This document shows, piece by piece, positions 49,736-57,312 of a DNA stretch of 59,009 nucleotides. The DNA is from Rhizobium sp. J15. GTDB lineage: Bacteria > Pseudomonadota > Alphaproteobacteria > Rhizobiales > Rhizobiaceae. Below the pieces are notes generated by a model. The model did not search any database and was not told where the DNA came from. It saw nothing but the letters and a program-made list of their open reading frames with translations. The translations under genes and the position numbers were made by a program. The stretch lies in contig NZ_NWSX01000038.1 in assembly GCF_002531825.1 (NCBI RefSeq), positions 1-59,009 on the forward strand. The letters are read 5' to 3'. Each line of letters opens with the position of its first letter. Within the stretch, counting starts at the first letter, position 1.

Positions 49736-50422
49736 ATGTCGCTCGTGCTCTATGGGCATCCGCTCGCCTCCTTCTGCCACAAGGTGCTGATCGCGCTCTA
49801 TGAGAACGCGACGCCCTTCGAAAATCGTCTCGTCGATCTTTCCGACGAGGCTTCGCGCGCCGATCTCTTCCGCTTCTGGCCGCTTGGCAAAATGCCGTTG
49901 CTCAGGGATGAAGCGCGTGACAGCACCATTCCCGAAACGTCGATCATCATCGAATATCTCGACCATTATTATCCCGGCGCCGTTTCCCTGCTGCCGCTGG
50001 AAATCGACCGGGCGCTGCAGGTCCGCCTCTGGGATCGCTTCTTCGACAATTATGTCCAGGTGCCGATGCAGACCATTGTCAGCCATCACAGGCGTCCCAA
50101 GGGCAAGGCTGATGAAATCGAGGTCGCCGCCTGCAGGACGACGCTTGCCACGGCCTATGCGATGATCGAAAAGCAGCTCGGCGAAAGCCCATGGATAACG
50201 GGCGAAGCCTTCACCATGGCCGATTGCGCCGCGGCCCCCGCCCTCTTCTACGCCGAGACGCTGGTCCCGTTCTTGGAGGATCAGCCGAAGCTTCGCGCCT
50301 ATTACGATAGGCTGCTGGACCGCCCGTCCTTTGCGAGGGCACTGGAAGAGGCCCGCCCCTATTTCAAGTTCTATCCCTATCAGGAGAGGCTGCCCGCCCG
50401 CTTCCGGGATGCCGCGGGATGA
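49736..50422 (+). CDS. Glutathione S-transferase family protein
   Basis: A 228-aa GST. The N-terminal thioredoxin domain has LVLYGHPLASFCHKVLIALYENATPFE, with an S-F-C-H-K active-site stretch in the position of the usual Ser/Cys, then WPLGKMPLLRDEARDSTIPETSIIIEYLD. The C-terminal domain has FTMADCAAAPALFYAE. Its stop overlaps the ArsR gene by 4 nt, so it is the first gene of a three-gene operon with ArsR and SRPBCC. Confidence 0.9.
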   Translation: MSLVLYGHPLASFCHKVLIALYENATPFENRLVDLSDEASRADLFRFWPLGKMPLLRDEARDSTIPETSIIIEYLDHYYPGAVSLLPLEIDRALQVRLWDRFFDNYVQVPMQTIVSHHRRPKGKADEIEVAACRTTLATAYAMIEKQLGESPWITGEAFTMADCAAAPALFYAETLVPFLEDQPKLRAYYDRLLDRPSFARALEEARPYFKFYPYQERLPARFRDAAG

Positions 50423-50760
50423 TCGACGGCCAGGCGGATCTCGACCGCATGTTCCACGCGCTTTCCGACCGCAGCCGTCGCGGCATGATCGATCGGCTCG
50501 GCCGCGGTCCGGCCTCCGTCACGGAGCTCGCCGCGCCGCTCGCCGTCGCCCTGCCGACGGTGATGAAACATCTGCAGGTGCTGGAAGAAAGCGGTCTCGT
50601 GCTTTCTGAAAAATCCGGCCGGGTGCGGACCTACCGTCTCCAGCAGGATGCGCTTGCCGCCGTCGAGCGCTGGGTGGAACAGCGAAGGACTCGCTGGAAC
50701 GCCGCCTTCGACAGGCTGGACCAATTTCTCGCCGATGAAACGGAGACCCTTCCCGAATGA
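50419..50760 (+). CDS. ArsR-family winged-helix regulator
   Basis: A 113-aa regulator: LDRMFHALSDRSRRGMIDRLGRGPASVTELAAPLAVALPTVMKHLQVLEESGLVLSEKSGRVRTYRLQ. There are no Cys residues for metal sensing, as in the SmtB/ArsR-like group paired with SRPBCC proteins. It overlaps both neighbours by 4 nt (GST upstream, SRPBCC downstream). Confidence 0.93.
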   Translation: MIDGQADLDRMFHALSDRSRRGMIDRLGRGPASVTELAAPLAVALPTVMKHLQVLEESGLVLSEKSGRVRTYRLQQDALAAVERWVEQRRTRWNAAFDRLDQFLADETETLPE

Positions 50761-51233
50761 CGACCCGCTCCGCCGAACACACCACCTTCGTCATCGAGCG
50801 CCGCCTGAAGGCGCCCGTCGCCCGCGTCTTCCGCGCATGGTCGATGCCGGAATCCAAGCGTCAATGGTTCGCCTGCCACGGCGACTGGACGCCGCTGGAA
50901 TACACGCTCGATTTCAGACCGGGCGGCGCGGAAAGAAACCACGTCGCCGACACCGATGGGCTTCTGCACGCCTATGACGCCCATTACATCGATATCGTGC
51001 CGGATACCCGCATCATCTATGCCTATGAGATGAAGCTTGGGGAAACCCGCATTTCTGCCTCGCTCGCCACCGTCGCTTTCGAAGCCCAAGCCGAAGGCAC
51101 CAGGATGGTCTTCACCGAGCAGGTGGTCTTCCTCGACGGCTACGCCGACAACGGCGCCCGCCTCCAGGGCACGGAGATCGGCCTCGACAATCTCGAAATC
51201 TTTCTCGAGCGCGAGACGAGCCCGATCCACTAA
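50757..51233 (+). CDS. SRPBCC / AHSA1-domain protein
   Basis: A 158-aa START-like hydrophobic-pocket protein: TTFVIERRLKAPVARVFRAWSMPESKRQWFACHGDWTPLEYTLDFRPGGAE ... RMVFTEQVVFLDGY. Pairs of ArsR and AHSA1 proteins are common; the SRPBCC member probably binds a small ligand or supports the regulator. Translationally coupled to the ArsR gene. A dispersed repeat begins at its stop codon. Confidence 0.92.
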   Translation: MTTRSAEHTTFVIERRLKAPVARVFRAWSMPESKRQWFACHGDWTPLEYTLDFRPGGAERNHVADTDGLLHAYDAHYIDIVPDTRIIYAYEMKLGETRISASLATVAFEAQAEGTRMVFTEQVVFLDGYADNGARLQGTEIGLDNLEIFLERETSPIH

Positions 51234-51334
51234 AGCACGTCGCGATCTTTCAGATTCGCTCGCCGTGCTTTAGGTCTTTGCTTTTACGCGTGTCGTAATC
51301 GCAAACCGCGCACACTTTTGCGCGACACGCTTTA
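51231..51334. repeat. Dispersed intergenic repeat, copy A
   Basis: A ~104-bp element starting in the SRPBCC stop codon, with sections AAAGCACGTCGCGATC, TTCAGATTCGCTCGCC, GTGCTTTAGG and TGCGCGACACGCTTTA. An inverted, roughly 90% identical copy is at 57181-57282. It contains AAAGCAC...GTGCTTT complementary sections. It is a Rhizobium short repeat, non-coding. Confidence 0.8.
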
Positions 51335-51345
51335 GACCGACAATC

Positions 51346-51786
51346 TCAGCCGCTTGCTTTCTTCCGCGCGCTGCCAGCCTTCGCTGACATGTTCAGTGTC
51401 GCGGCGGCGCGAATAAGCGCCTTCAACGCATCCTCTTTGATCTCGTCGCCCTCATGAAAATCGATGGCGCGCCGGGTATTGCCTTCCAAGCTGGAATTGA
51501 AAAGCCCTGCGGGGTCCTCCAGCGCAGCACCTTTGGCGAAAGTGAGCTTTACCACGCTCTTGTAGGTTTCGCCGGTGCAGATGATGCCGCCGCGCTCCCA
51601 CACAGGAACCCCTCGCCACTTCCATTCCTCGACCACCTCTGGCTCGGCCTGCTTGACGAGCGCCCGAACCCGGGCGAGCACTTCACCGCGCCAATCCTTG
51701 AGTTCGTCGATCCTCGCATCGATCAGTTGGGAGGGCGTAGCTCCCCCATTTTTGTCGCCGGACTCGGTCTTCACCACGGTTGCCAT
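51346..51786 (-). CDS. DUF1801 domain protein
   Basis: About 146 aa: PSQLIDARIDELKDWRGEVLARVRALVKQAEPEVVEEWKWRGVPVWERGGIICTGETYKSVVKLTFAKGAAL, the DUF1801 core, then a basic tail (KAGSARKKASG). The start at 51786 has GAGGAAA 5 nt upstream. A longer continuous frame to 52488 only joins it to an out-of-frame reading of the next gene. Function of the family is unknown. Confidence 0.85.
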   Translation of the reverse strand: MATVVKTESGDKNGGATPSQLIDARIDELKDWRGEVLARVRALVKQAEPEVVEEWKWRGVPVWERGGIICTGETYKSVVKLTFAKGAALEDPAGLFNSSLEGNTRRAIDFHEGDEIKEDALKALIRAAATLNMSAKAGSARKKASG

Positions 51787-51830
51787 CGCTTTCCTCATCT
51801 TATCGCTTCCCGTCATTCGCCATCGAGAGC

Positions 51831-52301
51831 TCACATCCGCTCGCCGGGCAAGCGGCTCGCCTGCTCCACCCAGGAGGCGATCTGCGCCTCGTCGAACGGA
51901 TCGTCCTCGCGGATATCGAGGTATCGCACCTCCTTCTGCTTGGACGCTCCTGGCGGCAGAGGATCCAGCGATGCGCCCTTGAAGAAGGCCACCTTGATGT
52001 ATTTCGTGAAGCAATGGATGCCGAGGAACCAGCCCTCGCCGTCCATGCCATAGAAGGGCGAGTTCCATTTGACCGCCTTGGAGACGCCGGGCACGGTACG
52101 GGTGATAAGTGCATCGAGGCGGCGTCCGATATCGCTTTTCCAGCCCGGCATGGCGGCGATATAGGCCTGCACGGGCGCTTCGCCATAGCCCTTGGGGATC
52201 TGCGGGTTTCCGCCGGAAAGAAGCCTTGGCTGCGCGGCCGCCTGTTTGGCGACCGTCTCTTTCGCGACCTTCTCCGCGGTCTTCGGCACTCTGCCCGCCA
52301 T
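51831..52301 (-). CDS. DUF1801 domain protein (YdhG-like)
   Basis: A 156-aa protein with a basic N-terminal helix (KTAEKVAKETVAKQAAA), then the DUF1801 core APVQAYIAAMPGWKSDIGRRLDALITRTVPGVSKAVKWNSPFYGMDGEGWFLGIHCFTKYIKVAFFKGASLDPLPPGASKQKEVRYLDIREDD. It resembles Fe-S/iron-chaperone-like YdhG homologues. It lies in a minus-strand run with the other DUF1801 gene, the TTG-start membrane peptide and the SRPBCC-ArsR pair. Confidence 0.88.
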   Translation of the reverse strand: MAGRVPKTAEKVAKETVAKQAAAQPRLLSGGNPQIPKGYGEAPVQAYIAAMPGWKSDIGRRLDALITRTVPGVSKAVKWNSPFYGMDGEGWFLGIHCFTKYIKVAFFKGASLDPLPPGASKQKEVRYLDIREDDPFDEAQIASWVEQASRLPGERM

Positions 52302-52312
52302 AGCGTTTCCTC

Positions 52313-52534
52313 CTATCCGCCAGTGCGTCCCATGCTAAGCCGCTTCGCGGCATAGGGCAGCACGAACAAATAAAGACCAGTAACGAGAAGCAGGCCAAGC
52401 GGCAGCAGCGCCAGGACTCCAACCCAGACGGCCGATCTCTCCTGCAGCATGGCGATGATATTGATGATGACGGCCAGCGTAAAGGCAATGGACAGCCAGC
52501 GGTGGACCTGCCGAAACCAGTTGTTCCAGTTCAA
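52313..52534 (-). CDS. Small two- or three-helix membrane protein, TTG start
   Basis: About 73 aa beginning (L)NWNNWFRQVHRWLSIAFTL; hydrophobic helices lie at ~13-30 and ~38-58. I chose TTG at 52534 because GAGGAGG sits 6 nt upstream and no ATG is in a suitable place. The stop is 12 bp before the next start downstream. The W-x-x-x-H-R-W segment resembles the start of the PepSY-associated TM family. Function unknown. Confidence 0.65.
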   Translation of the reverse strand: MNWNNWFRQVHRWLSIAFTLAVIINIIAMLQERSAVWVGVLALLPLGLLLVTGLYLFVLPYAAKRLSMGRTGG

Positions 52535-52584
52535 CGAAACCTCCTCCTCAAAAATCAGCCGGCGTGCCTCCTGCCGGCTAAGGT

Positions 52585-52995
52585 CTACTCCACCCGCGCC
52601 AGCACCTGTTCCAGCTTGTCGAAGAACTGCGGCCAGCCGCTCCTGGCGCCGCCATAAGCCTGCCGCTGATCCTGCCGGAAGCCCGCTTGCTCCATGCGCA
52701 GATGCGTGCCTGCGCTCGTCGGCGTGAGCGTCCAGGTAACGATGGTTTCGAGCCCGTAAGCGCCCCATGTATATGCCAGCGTCGTGTTCGGCTCGACCTC
52801 CAGCACCCGGCAATCGACAGACCCCCATTCGGCGTTGAAGTTGAAGCGATGGTCAACGACCGGCTTGAAGTCGCTCTTCATCAGCCACTCCGCGATCAGA
52901 TGCGGTTGGGTCAGCGCCCGCCAGATCTTTTCGGCCGGGAACGGAACCTCCCTTTCGATGACGACGGAGCGGGTTTCAGTCGAGATATCGGTCAT
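52585..52995 (-). CDS. SRPBCC / AHSA1-domain protein
   Basis: A 136-aa START-like protein: SVVIEREVPFPAEKIWRALTQPHLIAEWLMKSDFKPVVDHRFNFNAEWGSVDCRVLEVEPNTTLAYTWGAYGLETIVTWTLTP. It overlaps its ArsR gene by 4 nt. This is the second ArsR-SRPBCC module of the region, in the opposite orientation to the first at 50.4-51.2 kb. Confidence 0.92.
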   Translation of the reverse strand: MTDISTETRSVVIEREVPFPAEKIWRALTQPHLIAEWLMKSDFKPVVDHRFNFNAEWGSVDCRVLEVEPNTTLAYTWGAYGLETIVTWTLTPTSAGTHLRMEQAGFRQDQRQAYGGARSGWPQFFDKLEQVLARVE

Positions 52996-53315
52996 TGATC
53001 CATCCTCTTCAGCAAATCTTCGAGAGCATCGAAACGGCTTTGCCAGAAGCTCGCCATTTCGCTGGTCCAGTCGACCAGCGGCGCCAGCGCCCCGAGCTGC
53101 GCGCTATAGTGCGTCTGCCGGCCCTCATGCCGATCGCGCACCAGCCCGGCCTGCTTCAGGATTCCGAGATGCTTCGAAACGACAGGCTGTGAAACCCCGG
53201 CGCGCGCCGTCAATGCCCCTACCGTCTTCTCCCCTTCCCGGCACAACCGCTCAAAAAGCGCCCGCCGGGTCGGATCGGCAAGTGTTCTGAACAGCACGTC
53301 ATGAGCATCCGACAT
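52992..53315 (-). CDS. ArsR-family regulator
   Basis: A 107-aa winged-helix repressor: DVLFRTLADPTRRALFERLCREGEKTVGALTARAGVSQPVVSKHLGILKQAGLVRDRHEGRQTHYSAQLGALAPLVDWTSEM. It is first in the minus-strand operon with the SRPBCC gene and perhaps the DUF1801 genes. A perfect inverted repeat lies 6 bp upstream of its start, which suggests autorepression. Confidence 0.93.
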   Translation of the reverse strand: MSDAHDVLFRTLADPTRRALFERLCREGEKTVGALTARAGVSQPVVSKHLGILKQAGLVRDRHEGRQTHYSAQLGALAPLVDWTSEMASFWQSRFDALEDLLKRMDQ

Positions 53316-53320
53316 CTGGA

Positions 53321-53370
53321 ATTCATACCTCTTCAGCTATGAATAGACGCATACCCACGGAGCTATGAAT
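53321..53370. promoter_or_regulatory. ArsR operator candidate
   Basis: Inverted repeat ATTCATA-N10-TATGAAT at 53321-53344, plus a third copy of AGCTATGAAT at 53361-53370, 26 bp from the second (53335-53344). They lie just upstream of the arsR start. The half-sites suit ArsR-type dimers. Confidence 0.6.
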
Positions 53371-53548
53371 GAGTCAAGCACCAAACCGCAAAGCCTGCTT
53401 GCAAGCGGATGCTACGATCCGGAATGTGCGGGACAGGCATAGCTCGTCGGCTATGTGGATGAGATTTATCGTACCATGCCATGACAACAAAACGCCGAAA
53501 GCCGCAGGCGGCTTCCGGCTATGTCAGGCTCTGCAGTTTCGTTCGATT

Positions 53549-54724
53549 TCAGGAACCGGAGACGACTTTCAGATTGCCGCCATGGCTGCCGCCGGCAAAG
53601 ACCTGCTTGCGGCCGAATTCGTTGTTGAAGGCTAGGCGCTGCTGGGCGCGGGTGATGCCGAGTTCGGGAAACAGCAGTTCGGCGACGCGATAGGCTTCTT
53701 CGAGATGCGGGTAGCCGGAGCCGATCACCGTATCGATGCCGATCTTCTGATATTCGGCAAGGCGCGCGGCCACCGTCTTCGGCGAGCCGACCAGCGCCGT
53801 GCCGGCACCGGCGCGCACCAGGCCAACGCCCGCCCAGAGGTTCGGCGACACCTCGAGTTTGTCGCGGCGGCCGCCGTGAAGGGCGGCCATGCGCTTCTGG
53901 CCGACCGAGTCGGATTCATGGACGAAACGCTCCTGCGCCTCGCGGATCGTGTCGTCGTCCAGATGACGGATCAGCCGCTCGGCCGCCTCCCACGCCTCCT
54001 CGTCGGTTTCGCGAACGATGAAATGCAGGCGGATGCCGAACGTCACCTCGCGGCCGCGCTCGGCGGCGGCCTTGCGTACCTTGGCGACCTTCTCGGCCAC
54101 CTGCGCCGGCGGTTCGCCCCAGGTCAGGTACTTGTCGACCCGGCCCGCGGAGAAATCGATGCCGGCATCCGACGAGCCGCCGAAATAGAGCGGCGGGCGC
54201 GGATTCTGCACCGAGGGAAAGCCAAGGCGCGCATTGGTCGCCTTGATATATTTGCCGTCGAAACTTGCAGTTCCCTTGTCCAGCAACTCCTCGAACACGG
54301 TGAAGAACTCCTCCGCATGGGCATAACGCTCGTCATGCTCGAGATGGATGCCGTCGCCGGCAAGCTCGGCCGGGCTGCCGCCGACAACGATATTGAGCAG
54401 CAGGCGGCCGTTGGAAATCCGGTCGAGCGTCGTGGCAAGGCGTGCGTAATAGGCAGGCGATGCGGTGCCCGGACGGATCGCGACCAGGAACTGCAGCTTC
54501 TCGGTCTTGGCGGCAAGGGCCGCGGCCGTCACGAAGGATTCCTCGCACGCAACCCCGGTCGGCAGCAGCACGCCAGAATAACCAAGCCGATCGACGGCCT
54601 GGGCGATCTGGGTGAGATAGCCGATCTCCGGCGCCCGGTTGAGATCCGAGGAGCCGAGATAGGTGCCGTCTCCCGATGTCGGGATGAACCAGAGGAAATT
54701 GATGGGATCGGAGGTGGCGGTCAT
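53549..54724 (-). CDS. ssuD: FMNH2-dependent alkanesulfonate monooxygenase (SsuD)
   Basis: A 391-aa bacterial-luciferase-fold monooxygenase that releases sulfite from alkanesulfonates. Family landmarks are NFLWFIPTSGDGTYLGSSDLNRAPEIGYLTQIAQAVDRLGYSGVLLPTG, FLVAIRPGTASPAYYARLATTLDRISNGRLLLNIVVGGSPAELAGDG, and GSGYPHLEEAYRVAELLFPELG. The start is ATG 54724 with AAAGGA upstream; a longer frame to 54814 has no site. SsuA/B/C/E genes are not in the window, so it stands apart from an importer operon. Confidence 0.93.
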   Translation of the reverse strand: MTATSDPINFLWFIPTSGDGTYLGSSDLNRAPEIGYLTQIAQAVDRLGYSGVLLPTGVACEESFVTAAALAAKTEKLQFLVAIRPGTASPAYYARLATTLDRISNGRLLLNIVVGGSPAELAGDGIHLEHDERYAHAEEFFTVFEELLDKGTASFDGKYIKATNARLGFPSVQNPRPPLYFGGSSDAGIDFSAGRVDKYLTWGEPPAQVAEKVAKVRKAAAERGREVTFGIRLHFIVRETDEEAWEAAERLIRHLDDDTIREAQERFVHESDSVGQKRMAALHGGRRDKLEVSPNLWAGVGLVRAGAGTALVGSPKTVAARLAEYQKIGIDTVIGSGYPHLEEAYRVAELLFPELGITRAQQRLAFNNEFGRKQVFAGGSHGGNLKVVSGS

Positions 54725-54756
54725 GGAAAACGGTCCTTTGCTGCGAAATTCGAGGA

Positions 54757-54870
54757 TCAGTGCGCGCGATAAGCCGGCTCTCGGCGACCAAAATGCGGCA
54801 AGAGATGCCCACACGCCGCCGGCTCGGTTGCGGCGTGGAGAATGTCTGATCCCTGTCTGCGCGTGAGCAT
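54757..54870 (-). CDS. Possible leader peptide upstream of ssuD
   Basis: A 37-codon frame, start ATG 54870, with AGGA about 10 nt upstream and a stop 33 bp before the ssuD start. It begins MLTRRQGSDILHAATEPAAC, with a charged Arg-Arg opening and a single Cys. Such small cysteine-containing frames in front of sulfur genes can act as translational attenuators; this is inference. The rest of the 371-bp gap 54725-55095 has an AT-rich palindromic patch (TATCGATA near 54960) likely at the promoter. Confidence 0.4.
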   Translation of the reverse strand: MLTRRQGSDILHAATEPAACGHLLPHFGRREPAYRAH

Positions 54871-55095
54871 CTGAAAATATCCTGTCGGTCGACGGCAGCT
54901 GCGAGGTTCATCCAGAGCCTGCCTCCGATCGCTGAAATACTGACATAGACTACAGATTATATCGATAATATCAATTTGCCATTCTCATACGCTTGGCGGA
55001 ATAATTTTTCCCGTTTGATCTCATGAGGGATCGCCGCATGCCGCTGCGCGCAACTGAGCCCGGAATCGCCAGCGAACAGAGCTCGCGACCTGCTG

Positions 55096-55467
55096 CTACT
55101 TCTCCCGGCATTCGGCGGCCAACTGCTCCCGAATGAAATCGGGACCGCCTGCCAGCCGTTTCGCCAGCAGGCTCGCCGGATCGACCATGCGCCAATAAGG
55201 CGTCACCGTCGAAGCCGGTTCGCCCTTCTCCAGCGCGCCGAAAGAGAATTCTGCAATCGCACGCAAATGCCGCTGCACCGTCACCGGGCAGCAGGCGTCC
55301 GCTCCATATTTGGTCGCGAGTTGACGGCGGAGAACGCCGGCTTCGGTGAAGACACCTTCAGGCGCTGATCGGATCTGCGCTGCGACCATCTGCTCGGATG
55401 GAATAAGCATGGATTGCATGCCGCTGCGGCCTTTGCGCCGTGGCTTGATCGTCGGAATTTCGCTCAT
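55096..55467 (-). CDS. Hypothetical protein, possible DNA-binding
   Basis: A 123-aa protein starting MSEIPTIKPRRKGRSGMQSM with a basic N-terminus. The body reads VVAAQIRSA-like helices then LATKYGADACCPVTVQRHLRAIAEFSFG and STVTPYWRMVDPASLLAKRLAGG. The G-x-D-x-C-C-P and P-Y-W-R-x-V stretches faintly recall alkyltransferase-like DNA-binding domains, but I cannot assign the family. GAGGGGAG precedes the start at 55467. It is divergent from the 3-hydroxyisobutyrate dehydrogenase-like gene. Confidence 0.65.
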   Translation of the reverse strand: MSEIPTIKPRRKGRSGMQSMLIPSEQMVAAQIRSAPEGVFTEAGVLRRQLATKYGADACCPVTVQRHLRAIAEFSFGALEKGEPASTVTPYWRMVDPASLLAKRLAGGPDFIREQLAAECREK

Positions 55468-55630
55468 CTCCCCCTCGGAACCAACCATGCTCTTGTCCCA
55501 TCTAGGGCTCGGTCGAATGCTGACCAGCCTCACAGGCGTCAATCGGAAGGAAGTCCGTGTTCCCGCCTTTTCTGCTTCCGCCGTTTCGGTTAATCCTCAG
55601 GTCCTCACACTCAGGATAAGGATAGGACAT

Positions 55631-56500
55631 ATGGCAAAAGTCGCGTTCATCGGTCTCGGCGTCATGGGCTTCCCCATGGCAGGGCATCTGAAGACGAAGG
55701 GCGGCCACGATGTCACCGTCTATAATCGCACGGCCGAGAAAGCCGCCGCCTGGGCCGAAAAATTCTCCGGCAAGGCAGCCTCCACCCCGGCCGAGGCCGC
55801 CGCCGGCGCCGATTTCGTCTTCGTCTGCGTCGGCAATGACGACGATCTCCGCTCGGTGACATCAGGCGAAAATGGCGCCCTGCACGGCATGAAGCCCGGT
55901 TCGGTGCTGATCGATAACACAACCGCCAGCGCCGAGGTCGCCCGCGAACTTTACGCCGCCGCCAAGGAAAAAAGCGTCGATTTCATTGACGCTCCGGTTT
56001 CCGGCGGCCAAGCTGGCGCAGAAAACGGCGTCTTGACCGTCATGTGCGGCGGCGACGAAGCCGTCTTTGAACGCGCCCGGCCGGTGATCGATGCCTATGC
56101 CCGCATGGTCGGCCTGATGGGCCTGGCCGGTTCCGGCCAGCTGACCAAGATGGTCAACCAGATCTGCATCGCCGGCCTCGTTCAGGGGCTTTCCGAAGGG
56201 CTGCATTTCGGCAAGCGCGCCGGCCTCGATATCGAAAAGGTCGTCGAGGTGATCTCCAAGGGTGCGGCCGGCTCCTGGCAGATGGAAAACCGCCACAAGA
56301 CCATGAATGCGGGCAAATATGATTTCGGCTTCGCGGTCGACTGGATGCGGAAAGATCTCGGCATCGTGCTGACCGAAGCCCGCAGCAACGGCGCCAAGCT
56401 GCCGGTCACGGCTCTCGTCGACCAGTTCTACGGCGATGTTCAGGCGATGGGCGGCAATCGCTGGGACACGTCATCGCTGCTCGCCCGTCTCGAGAAATGA
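55631..56500 (+). CDS. NAD-binding 3-hydroxyisobutyrate dehydrogenase-family oxidoreductase
   Basis: A 289-aa beta-hydroxyacid dehydrogenase. Rossmann motif GLGVMGFPMAGHL (residues 8-20), VDFIDAPVSGGQAGAENGVLTVMCGG (substrate site), and the catalytic Lys in GSGQLTKMVNQI at about residue 175. I chose ATG 55631, before MAKVAFIG, because AGGATAGGACAT lies upstream; a longer frame to 55346 overlaps the divergent gene. Substrate may be 3-hydroxyisobutyrate, tartronate semialdehyde or similar. It overlaps the next gene by 4 nt. Confidence 0.92.
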   Translation: MAKVAFIGLGVMGFPMAGHLKTKGGHDVTVYNRTAEKAAAWAEKFSGKAASTPAEAAAGADFVFVCVGNDDDLRSVTSGENGALHGMKPGSVLIDNTTASAEVARELYAAAKEKSVDFIDAPVSGGQAGAENGVLTVMCGGDEAVFERARPVIDAYARMVGLMGLAGSGQLTKMVNQICIAGLVQGLSEGLHFGKRAGLDIEKVVEVISKGAAGSWQMENRHKTMNAGKYDFGFAVDWMRKDLGIVLTEARSNGAKLPVTALVDQFYGDVQAMGGNRWDTSSLLARLEK

Positions 56501-57180
56501 TCGGCCCCTCCTCCAGTGCAGCCGAGTTGATCGCGCATCTCGAAACGCTGCGCTCGGAGGAGAATGTCGCCGCCATGGCGCGTTTCGGTATCGTTACCGA
56601 CCGCGCCCTCGGCATCTCCAATCCCGACCTCCGGGCGGTCGCCAGGCAGGCAAAGAAAGATCATCTCAGGGCGATGGAGCTCTGGCGAAGCGACATCCGC
56701 GAAGCCCGTCTGCTCGCTCTCTACACCTCAGAGCCCAGGCGCCTGACGGCGGCAGAAGCCAGGCATTGGGCCGATGATTTCAATTCCTGGGAGATCGTCG
56801 ATTGTGCCGCCGACCTCTTCGTCGAGGCCCGGCTGGACGAGCTCATCTGGCTATTCGCCGCCGACGAGCGCCAATTCGTGCGCCGCACTGCCTTCGCGAT
56901 GATCGCCGGCGCTGCCGTCCACCGGAAGAAGGAGTCAGATGCTGCCGTCCTCGGCTTTATGCCGCTGATCGAAGCCCATTCGGACGACGCCCGCAACTTC
57001 GTCCGCAAGGCCGTCAACTGGGCGCTGCGCAGCATCGGCAAGCGCAATCTCGCCTGCCACGCGCCGGCACTGGCGCTCGCGAAGCTCCTGGCGGAAAATC
57101 CTGATCAAACTGCCCGCTGGATCGGCAAGGATGCCGTCAGGGAGCTCGGCGACGAAAAGCTGCTGGCGCGGCTGAGATAA
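56497..57180 (+). CDS. DNA alkylation repair protein (AlkD-like)
   Basis: A 227-aa all-helical HEAT-like protein: ARFGIVTDRALGISNPDLRAVARQAKKDHLRAMELWRSDIREARLLALYTSEPRRLTAAEARHWADDFNSWEIVDCAADLF, the AlkD family core with the W-x-x-x-x-R-E-A-R and W-D-x-x-D regions. These glycosylases remove alkylated bases such as 3- and 7-alkylpurines. It is coupled to the dehydrogenase gene (ATGA) and ends at a dispersed repeat. Confidence 0.9.
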   Translation: MIGPSSSAAELIAHLETLRSEENVAAMARFGIVTDRALGISNPDLRAVARQAKKDHLRAMELWRSDIREARLLALYTSEPRRLTAAEARHWADDFNSWEIVDCAADLFVEARLDELIWLFAADERQFVRRTAFAMIAGAAVHRKKESDAAVLGFMPLIEAHSDDARNFVRKAVNWALRSIGKRNLACHAPALALAKLLAENPDQTARWIGKDAVRELGDEKLLARLR

Positions 57181-57282
57181 AGCGTGTCGCGCAAAACTGT
57201 GCGCGGTTTGCGATAACGACACACGTAAAAACAAAGACCTGAAGCACGGCGAGCGAATCTGAAAGATCGCGACACACTCTAG
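57181..57282. repeat. Dispersed intergenic repeat, copy B (inverted)
   Basis: A ~102-bp element that is the reverse complement of copy A at 51231-51334, with about 90% identity by eye: AGCGTGTCGCGC, GCGGTTTGCGATAACGAC, CGTAAAAACAAAGACC, GAAGCACGGCGAGCGAATC. It begins directly after the alkylation-repair stop codon. The two copies face each other across about 5.8 kb. Confidence 0.8.
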
Positions 57283-57312
57283 GGCCAATGCCGAGGCCTC
57301 CCCACCTCTTCT

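Noticed and set aside
51346..52488. Single 380-codon DUF1801 fusion protein on the minus strand
   Set aside because: The upstream half is an out-of-frame reading of the gene at 51831-52301; two separate DUF1801 genes with ribosome sites explain the region.
54971..55195. 74-codon minus-strand frame upstream of ssuD
   Set aside because: It overlaps the better supported gene at 55096-55467 and its sequence is low-complexity Arg/Gly without motifs.
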